From the NCBI GenBank assembly GCA_003142255.1, contig PLLO01000011.1, forward strand, positions 310,001-374,000: a stretch of DNA of 64,000 bases. Direction: 5' to 3'. How positions within the stretch are numbered: position 1 is the stretch's first letter; each line of letters starts with the position of its first letter. The notes under the pieces are model-generated. The model made no database searches. It worked only from the letters and a program-made list of their open reading frames with translations, and was not told where the DNA came from. The DNA is from Bacteroidales bacterium (GTDB lineage: Bacteria; Bacteroidota; Bacteroidia; Bacteroidales; VadinHA17). A program made the translations under genes and the position numbers. Below are positions 58,729 to 64,000 of this stretch, piece by piece.

Positions 58729-59846
58729 AAACCCGTCGGCGGCGGATTTGAAAGCCCGTCATCGGACCTTATTGCCACATCCCATACCTTTGCCCGGCGC
58801 GATTTTCCATCCGGACCTTCAATATTCAGGGTAACAATAAATCTTCCCCCTTTTTCATATTTGTGAATAGGATGCTGTTCTGCTGAGGTTGTTCCGTCAC
58901 CGAAGTCCCATTTCCAGGATGTTATCTTTCCAGTGGACTTGTCCTCGAAAGCCACAACCTTCCGTTCCATATCGAGAACTTTAAATGACCACTGAGCGTC
59001 AATTTTCTTCCTGAATTCTTCTTCGAGGGGCATAAGCCTGAAAGTTCTCAGCTGTGATGCATTGCCATACATTGTATGCTTATCAGAGAGATTCCAGAAA
59101 CCATTATTGCTCCTGGCATTGACATCGTCAAAATCTATGACAGCCCAGCAGAGGCCGATATTCTTTCCTTCGCGGAGGACAGACTCGACATCCCGTTCCG
59201 GCCCTTCCGGTCCTGCATAATCAAAAGGAGTGATCCAGAATTCAAGGATCAGCTTACCGGGTTCTCCAGGCCTGAAGTTATAGGAATAAGCTGCGTTTGC
59301 GTAAGGAAGCTCCTTTATCCATGGCTGGCTTCCCCATGCAAGACACCAGTCCTGACCTTCGGCAGGAGTATAGATGTGATAGTTCTGGGCATGAACTCCA
59401 TGGTAATTAAAATACGCATCCCAGGTGTTGTTGAGATCAGGATTAGGATGAAACTGCTCGATCAGGGGGCCTCCCGACTGGTCGCCGTCAACCACTACCT
59501 CAAAGATATCGTGATGAAGATCCGTGCGGGAGAAATCCCAGTAATTATCATAAGCTTCGTACAGGAAATAAAGCTTGTTCATCCCCTTTACCCATCCGAC
59601 TTTTACCTTAACATCGAGGTTCTTTGGATCCGGTGCGGAGTGTTTCTTTTCATCGTCCCTGAGCTGATCTGTTCCTATAACGTAACTGTCCGGAACCATT
59701 GACCAATCGTCAGTGTTTCCATCGATCCTCGGAATCTTATCTGCAGGGAACTGGAATATTTTAAAAGTGCTGTCAGCCTGTGAGAAAGAGCTCAATGATA
59801 ATATTATCAGTCCCGGAATGATTAAAAGAGTTCGTGGCAATCTCAT
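58704..59846 (-). CDS. Exported CBM9-like/PKD domain protein
   Basis: A 380-residue secreted protein (signal peptide about 1-23). Residues about 30-265 look like a CBM9-type domain (DGNTDDWSMVPDSYVIG, KLYFLYEAYDNYWDFSRTDLHHDIFEVVVDGDQSGG, AGPEGPERDVESVLREGKNIGLCWAVIDFDD). Residues about 285-360 form a PKD domain (VVAFEDKSTGKITSWKWDFGDGTTSAEQHPIHKYEKGGRFIVTLNIEG). It should bind pectin-type carbohydrate at the surface. It heads the five-gene operon with GH105, CE12, GH2 and GH106. The last residues, LEKDKRQK, are encoded by a T-rich repeat. Confidence 0.82.
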   Translation of the reverse strand: MRLPRTLLIIPGLIILSLSSFSQADSTFKIFQFPADKIPRIDGNTDDWSMVPDSYVIGTDQLRDDEKKHSAPDPKNLDVKVKVGWVKGMNKLYFLYEAYDNYWDFSRTDLHHDIFEVVVDGDQSGGPLIEQFHPNPDLNNTWDAYFNYHGVHAQNYHIYTPAEGQDWCLAWGSQPWIKELPYANAAYSYNFRPGEPGKLILEFWITPFDYAGPEGPERDVESVLREGKNIGLCWAVIDFDDVNARSNNGFWNLSDKHTMYGNASQLRTFRLMPLEEEFRKKIDAQWSFKVLDMERKVVAFEDKSTGKITSWKWDFGDGTTSAEQHPIHKYEKGGRFIVTLNIEGPDGKSRRAKVWDVAIRSDDGLSNPPPTGLEKDKRQK

Positions 59847-59869
59847 GATTTATGATTCAATGTGAAAAA

Positions 59870-59899
59870 CAAATATATCATTTTCTTTGCAATGGTCAA
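59870..59899 (-). promoter_or_regulatory. Promoter of the CBM9/PKD-GH105-CE12-GH2-GH106 operon
   Basis: On the minus strand TTG (59897-59899), 19 nt, then TATATTTG (59870-59877), a good match to the Bacteroidota consensus. The leader is about 15-20 nt. The 190-bp divergent gap also holds the palindrome TGCAAATTTGCA (60004-60015) near the plus-strand GH2 start, which could be an operator. Confidence 0.6.
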
Positions 59900-60036
59900 T
59901 TGGTATCATACAATGGAAAGGTGTTCGTAATATATAGAATATCAGCTAAATAATTATCATTAAACTTATTTAACAATTCAACTGCGGGTAATTGGATTCT
60001 TTTTGCAAATTTGCATCTGTTTAAAAGTTAAGCATA

Positions 60037-62784
60037 ATGAAAAGAATATTCTTACTCTCAACAGTCATCTTCAGTTTTCTTAGCGCCTATTCACAGAAAA
60101 CTGAAACAGTCTACCTGTCAGGTACTGATAAGGACCATACTGTACAATGGGATTTTTTCTGCACCAGCGGACGCAACAGTGGAATCTGGAGCAAAATTGC
60201 CGTTCCCTCAAACTGGGAGCTTCAGGGGTACGGAGCTTATCATTATGGCAAGACCGACATGACTGCTAATGAGAAAGGTCTCTATAAATACAATTTTACT
60301 GTTCCGGTAAAATGGGAGAAGAAAAAAGTTTTCATTGTTTTTGAAGGCTCAATGACTGATACCGATGTCAAAATCAATGGCAGATCAGCAGGTCCAATTC
60401 ACCAGGGGGCATTTTACAGGTTCAAATACGACATATCTGAGCTTCTGAATTTCAAGGGGAACAATACTCTGGAGGTGACGGTCAGCAAAGAATCTGCGAA
60501 CGAGAGTGTCAACAGGGCTGAAAGGATTTCCGACTTCTGGGTCTTCGGCGGAATATTCCGTCCGGTTTACCTGGAGGCAGTTCCGGTTCAGTTCATTGAC
60601 CGTCTTGCAATAGATGCCCGGGCAGACGGCTCTTTTAATATGGATGTTTTCACAGCAGGTGCCGGGAAGGCCGGGAAGCTTGTTGCCCAGGTTCAGACTC
60701 CTGATGGCAAACCATTCGGAACCCCTATATCTATGTCGGTCGATGCTTCAGGCAAAACAACCATTAAAGGTTCATTTTCAAACCCTTCGACGTGGAACCC
60801 TGAATTTCCAAATATGTACCAGGTAGTCGTTTCAATAAATGCAGGCAAGAAACCGGTTCACCAGCTGACTCAGAAATTCGGGTTCAGGACAGTTGAGCTG
60901 AAGGAAAGCGACGGAATATATGTAAATGGCAAAAAGATAATGTTCAAAGGTGTCTGCCGCCATACTTTCTGGCCCTCATCGGGAAGAACCAGCAGCAAAC
61001 AGCTTGCTATTGATGATGTAACCCTTATGAAGGAAATGAATATGAACGCGGTAAGGATGAGCCATTATCCTCCCGACCAGTTTTTCCTCGATGTATGCGA
61101 CTCAATGGGTATGTTCGTCCTCGATGAGTTGACCGGATGGCAGAAATTCTATGATACCCCTACTGCAAAGCGTCTGGTAAAGGAGATGGTTGAACGCGAC
61201 GTTAACCATCCTTCCATAGTACTCTGGGACAACGGGAATGAAGGCGGATTCAATAAGGATGTCAGGGGCGATTATGCCCTTTATGACCCTCAGAAAAGAA
61301 CCGTTATAGAGCCATGGTCAATAATTAACGGCACAAATACAAAGCATTATCCGGGATACAAATATGTTGAGAATGCACTTAATAACGGGAAAGAGATCTT
61401 CTTCCCGACTGAATTCCTGCATGGGCTGTTTGACGGTGGTCATGGAGCCGGTCTTGAAGACGAATGGAACCTTATGCTGTCGAAACCTTTGTCAGCAGGG
61501 GCCTTTTTCTGGGTCTTTGCCGATGAAGGTGTTGAACGGAAAGACAAAAATGATTCGATTGACACTGACGGGAATCGTGCCCCCGACGGGATACTTGGGC
61601 CTTACCATGAAAAGGAGGGCAGTTTTTACACTATCAGGGAAATATGGTCGCCTGTTCAGTTCAAACCTGTTTCAATGAGCGCAGATTTCAAAGGGAAATT
61701 TGAAATTAAGAACTACTATTTATATACCAATCTCAGCAGTTGTAAATATTCATGGGATCTGGTAAAGTATGATAAATCTTTTCCATCATTCCAGGAGATA
61801 AAAAAATCGGGAACGATCAGTTCTCCTGATGTGGCACCTGGAGAGAGCGGTCAGCTTACTGCCGATCTGCCGACAGACTGGAAAAGCTACGATGTTCTCT
61901 ACCTGACAGCTGTTGACCAGTATGGAAAGCTGATCAATACATGGTCGTGGAACATTACTGGTCCTGCAGACTTCATTTCAAGAAATATTCTTCCGGGGAA
62001 CGATAAGGTTACTGCAGTTGAACACGACACCCTGCTGGTACTATCATCGGGTGGCAAAGAAGTTACATTCAGCAAAAAATCGGGATTGATAACAGGAATA
62101 AAAAGCAACGATAAAATATTATCATTCAGCAATGGACCAAGGTTTACAGGCTTTACGGCACCATTCATTTCAATGAAGAACTACAGCAATGGCGATAATT
62201 ACGTAATTGAGGAATTATTTGGAAACGGATGCCATGTAAACTGGACAATGATGCCTGGCGGATGGATAAAGCTTGATTATGACTACACCCTGACTGGTAC
62301 ATTTGATTATGCCGGCATCACTTTCTCATATCCGGAAAACCTGGTAAAAGGAGCAAAGCTGATGGCAAACGGACCATACCATGTATGGAAGAACAGGCTG
62401 AAGGGACCTGAGTTCGGTATCTTTGATAAGAAATACAATAATACCATTACCGGTGAAAGCTGGGATTATCCTGAGTTCAAGGGTTATTATTCAAACCTGT
62501 ATGCCGTAGAACTCCAGACCAGTGAGGTGCCCTTGACGGTCGTTTCTGCAACAAAAGACCTCTTCCTGCATCTCTTTACTCCCGGAGAGGCTAAGTACTC
62601 AAAAGTAGGGGTCAGGGGAGAACTGAACCCTCCATTCCCTGCAGGTAATATCTCATTCCTGCATGCAATCAGCCCGATAGGAACGAAGTTCACAAAAGCT
62701 GATGCAGAAGGACCCCAGAGCCAGAAGAATGTTTTTAATTCGGAGACTTTAAAGGGTACCTTGTACTTCAGGTTTGGTGAGTGA
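60037..62784 (+). CDS. Beta-galactosidase-type glycoside hydrolase, GH2 (copy B)
   Basis: A 915-residue exported enzyme with signal peptide MKRIFLLSTVIFSFLSAYSQ. Same domain order as copy A: jelly roll (WDFFCTSGRNSGIWSKIAVPSNWELQGYG), barrel with MFKGVCRHTFWPSSGRTSSKQLAIDDVTLMKEMNMNAVRMSHYPPD, acid/base Glu in WDNGNEGG, likely nucleophile in FPTEFLHGLFDGGHGAGL, and a large C-terminal beta domain. Unlike copy A its end (KGTLYFRFGE) shows no repeat-derived tail. It is transcribed divergently from the minus-strand operon, so the two paralogues may be expressed separately. Substrate is inferred to be a galactoside side chain. Confidence 0.88.
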   Translation: MKRIFLLSTVIFSFLSAYSQKTETVYLSGTDKDHTVQWDFFCTSGRNSGIWSKIAVPSNWELQGYGAYHYGKTDMTANEKGLYKYNFTVPVKWEKKKVFIVFEGSMTDTDVKINGRSAGPIHQGAFYRFKYDISELLNFKGNNTLEVTVSKESANESVNRAERISDFWVFGGIFRPVYLEAVPVQFIDRLAIDARADGSFNMDVFTAGAGKAGKLVAQVQTPDGKPFGTPISMSVDASGKTTIKGSFSNPSTWNPEFPNMYQVVVSINAGKKPVHQLTQKFGFRTVELKESDGIYVNGKKIMFKGVCRHTFWPSSGRTSSKQLAIDDVTLMKEMNMNAVRMSHYPPDQFFLDVCDSMGMFVLDELTGWQKFYDTPTAKRLVKEMVERDVNHPSIVLWDNGNEGGFNKDVRGDYALYDPQKRTVIEPWSIINGTNTKHYPGYKYVENALNNGKEIFFPTEFLHGLFDGGHGAGLEDEWNLMLSKPLSAGAFFWVFADEGVERKDKNDSIDTDGNRAPDGILGPYHEKEGSFYTIREIWSPVQFKPVSMSADFKGKFEIKNYYLYTNLSSCKYSWDLVKYDKSFPSFQEIKKSGTISSPDVAPGESGQLTADLPTDWKSYDVLYLTAVDQYGKLINTWSWNITGPADFISRNILPGNDKVTAVEHDTLLVLSSGGKEVTFSKKSGLITGIKSNDKILSFSNGPRFTGFTAPFISMKNYSNGDNYVIEELFGNGCHVNWTMMPGGWIKLDYDYTLTGTFDYAGITFSYPENLVKGAKLMANGPYHVWKNRLKGPEFGIFDKKYNNTITGESWDYPEFKGYYSNLYAVELQTSEVPLTVVSATKDLFLHLFTPGEAKYSKVGVRGELNPPFPAGNISFLHAISPIGTKFTKADAEGPQSQKNVFNSETLKGTLYFRFGE

Positions 62785-62794
62785 TTTAGTTGAT

Positions 62795-62813
62795 AAGTGT
62801 ACTATTTACACTT
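62795..62813. terminator. Weak hairpin between convergent GH2 and NagX-like genes
   Basis: AAGTGTA (62795-62801) and TACACTT (62807-62813) form a 7-bp AT-rich stem around a 5-nt loop. It overlaps the 3' end of the NagX-like gene. A short T run follows on the plus strand only. Confidence 0.35.
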
Positions 62814-63927
62814 TTAGAAATATTTTCTTCTTATATAAGAAATAGAGGAACATCCATGCAATTGTAACAACACCAATGGCATCAACAAGTGAAGCCCAGT
62901 TCTCAGGAAGAAATGACTCAATTCCTCCAAAGAAAAACTTGGTCGCCGACCTGAAGTTTATGATTCTTTCTGCCATGTAAATGGTAATGGGGTTCATGCC
63001 GATAACCACAAAGAAAAACGCCCATTTCCTGTAATTCCATATATCTATTACCAGGTAAAATACTGAGAATAGAAGCATGCTCAGTCCACCGACAAAGCAT
63101 ACAAATGAGCTGGTCCAGAGGTTTTTGTTGATAGGGAAGAAGATATTCCAGACCTTCCCTATTACCATCAGGAGGATGGCAGCAATGACCAAATAGAGCA
63201 CTCTCTTCAAGGGCTTGTCCTTCAGGTAGTCAGATAACAGGAATTCGCCGGTGAACATCCCAAGAAGAGCGGTTCCGATTGCGGGTATTGTGCTCAGCAA
63301 TCCTTCAGGATCGTGATTCCCCAGATATAGCTTGCCGGGCATCAGCAGTCTGTCGATATAGCTGGTGAGGTTCCCTTCCCTTGAGAAAACATCTGTCGAG
63401 CCAAGATCGTGTGCGGGAAATATCAAAAGCAGAAGCCAGTATCCGATGAGCAGAGCGCCAAACCATATAATCCTTGTATTCCGTTTTGTATTTATGAAAA
63501 TAAGGGCAGCAAACATCCAGGCAAGCCCGATCCTTCCGAGAACGCTTCCATAGCGCAGTTCACCAAGCCTGAAGTTCACGGCATTATTGTAAAGTATCCC
63601 TAAGAGAACAAGGATAAGGCCGCGGAAAATTATGTGCTTATAAATGGATGCCCTGCTATCATTCTTTTCAACTCTTTTTGCCATTGAAAATGGGAATGAA
63701 ATCCCGGCTATAAAAAGGAAGAGAGGGAAGATCATATCATAAAAATGGAATCCGTGCCACGGAACATGCTCAAGCTGTGCGGCCCACCACTGAAGAAAAG
63801 GCCATCCTGTTATTGTTGCCAGTGCAACAAAGATTCCTTCACCACCCATTATCCAGAACATATCGAATCCCCGGAGGGCATCGAGTGAGTAAAGTCGTTT
63901 GGATGGGGTCTTTGTTTCGGTTTCCAT
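62806..63927 (-). CDS. NagX/HGSNAT-like acyltransferase, DUF5009 family
   Basis: A 373-residue inner-membrane protein with about ten hydrophobic segments. RLYSLDALRGFDMFWIMGGEG is the N-terminal signature of DUF5009 and heparan-alpha-glucosaminide N-acetyltransferase-like proteins. HFYDMIFPLFLFIAGISFPFSMAKR follows, with the His/Asp region used for acetyl transfer in relatives. It may acetylate a sugar or cell-envelope glycan, but could be a transporter-like protein. Its place next to the RG-I cluster suggests sugar handling; this is inference. The upstream 73 bp end in the T-rich repeat. Confidence 0.85.
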   Translation of the reverse strand: METETKTPSKRLYSLDALRGFDMFWIMGGEGIFVALATITGWPFLQWWAAQLEHVPWHGFHFYDMIFPLFLFIAGISFPFSMAKRVEKNDSRASIYKHIIFRGLILVLLGILYNNAVNFRLGELRYGSVLGRIGLAWMFAALIFINTKRNTRIIWFGALLIGYWLLLLIFPAHDLGSTDVFSREGNLTSYIDRLLMPGKLYLGNHDPEGLLSTIPAIGTALLGMFTGEFLLSDYLKDKPLKRVLYLVIAAILLMVIGKVWNIFFPINKNLWTSSFVCFVGGLSMLLFSVFYLVIDIWNYRKWAFFFVVIGMNPITIYMAERIINFRSATKFFFGGIESFLPENWASLVDAIGVVTIAWMFLYFLYKKKIFLKV

Positions 63928-63963
63928 AGGTAATTATTTTAAACTGAACTTAAATAAGTACTT

Positions 63964-64000
63964 TTTTAAAACTTTTGTCTTGTGACTTTTGTCTTTTATC
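63964..64000. repeat. T-rich CTTTTGTC repeat at the window edge
   Basis: Contains ACTTTTGTCTTTTATC (63985-64000), identical to 58706-58721. The element runs out of the window, so its length is unknown. Confidence 0.65.

Noticed and set aside
59076-59702. Open frame of 208 codons on the plus strand
   Set aside because: Antisense to the CBM9-like/PKD gene; no signal or motif.
1-64000. CRISPR array, tRNA, rRNA, prophage, insertion sequence or antiphage system
   Set aside because: No regular direct-repeat array, cloverleaf, integrase or transposase was seen. The HsdR_N protein stands alone without methylase or specificity genes.

Overview
The window looks like a chromosomal piece of an environmental member of the Bacteroidota, most likely Bacteroidales/Marinilabiliales-like. 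The evidence is a type IX secretion (T9SS) plug-type protein (DUF5103), a protein with a T9SS type A sorting tail, a TonB-dependent receptor with a CarboxypepD_reg-like N-terminus, a fused E1 alpha/beta 2-oxoacid dehydrogenase, TAnnTTTG-type promoters, and the C-rich and T-rich intergenic repeats common in this phylum. Coding density is high. I found no rRNA, tRNA, CRISPR array, prophage or insertion sequence. The left edge cuts a moaB/mogA gene.

Layout. 1-9.5 kb is housekeeping: DUF5103, ApbE flavin transferase, fused E1, a PEPCK/HPr-kinase-like P-loop protein, YqgE, HolA and AMP nucleosidase. 9.5-16.2 kb holds a small HsdR_N-type nuclease-fold protein, a Nudix protein fused to a helical-repeat domain, a large T9SS-secreted lamin-tail/CotH protein and an exported alpha/beta hydrolase. 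16.3-19.1 kb is a tight yedF-selD-cysteine-synthase-like operon, probably for selenium handling. 19.3-28.7 kb is a phosphate block: PiT, a phosphate-type porin, pstS-pstC-pstA-pstB, and convergent to them phoU-phoB-phoR. Two of its promoters share one arrangement: two GTAACA repeats at an 11-bp period, then exactly 31 nt, then a TAnnTTTG -7 element. These look like PhoB boxes.

29-31.4 kb carries a secreted protein of unknown function and a FadL-type porin. From 31.4 kb to the right end is a carbohydrate region for rhamnogalacturonan-I (RG-I) pectin: TonB receptor with a small lipoprotein, GH43, DUF1080, DUF4350, GH105, PL11, a putative exported glycosidase, an exported enolase-superfamily enzyme, GH106, two GH2 paralogues, a CE12 acetylesterase, a second GH105, a CBM9-like/PKD protein and a NagX-like acyltransferase. 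In the inferred scheme PL11 cuts the backbone, GH105 removes unsaturated galacturonate, GH106 removes rhamnose, CE12 removes acetyl groups, and GH2 and GH43 trim side chains. No SusC/SusD pair is visible. A serine hydrolase, an SDR and an RhlE helicase interrupt the cluster.

Points most worth checking are the shared Pho promoter architecture, three consecutive genes whose C-termini are written by intergenic repeats, a 5'-deleted glycoside hydrolase beside the TonB receptor, the Nudix/helical-repeat fusion, and the selenium operon whose third gene is a cysteine synthase with a Cys-rich tail.
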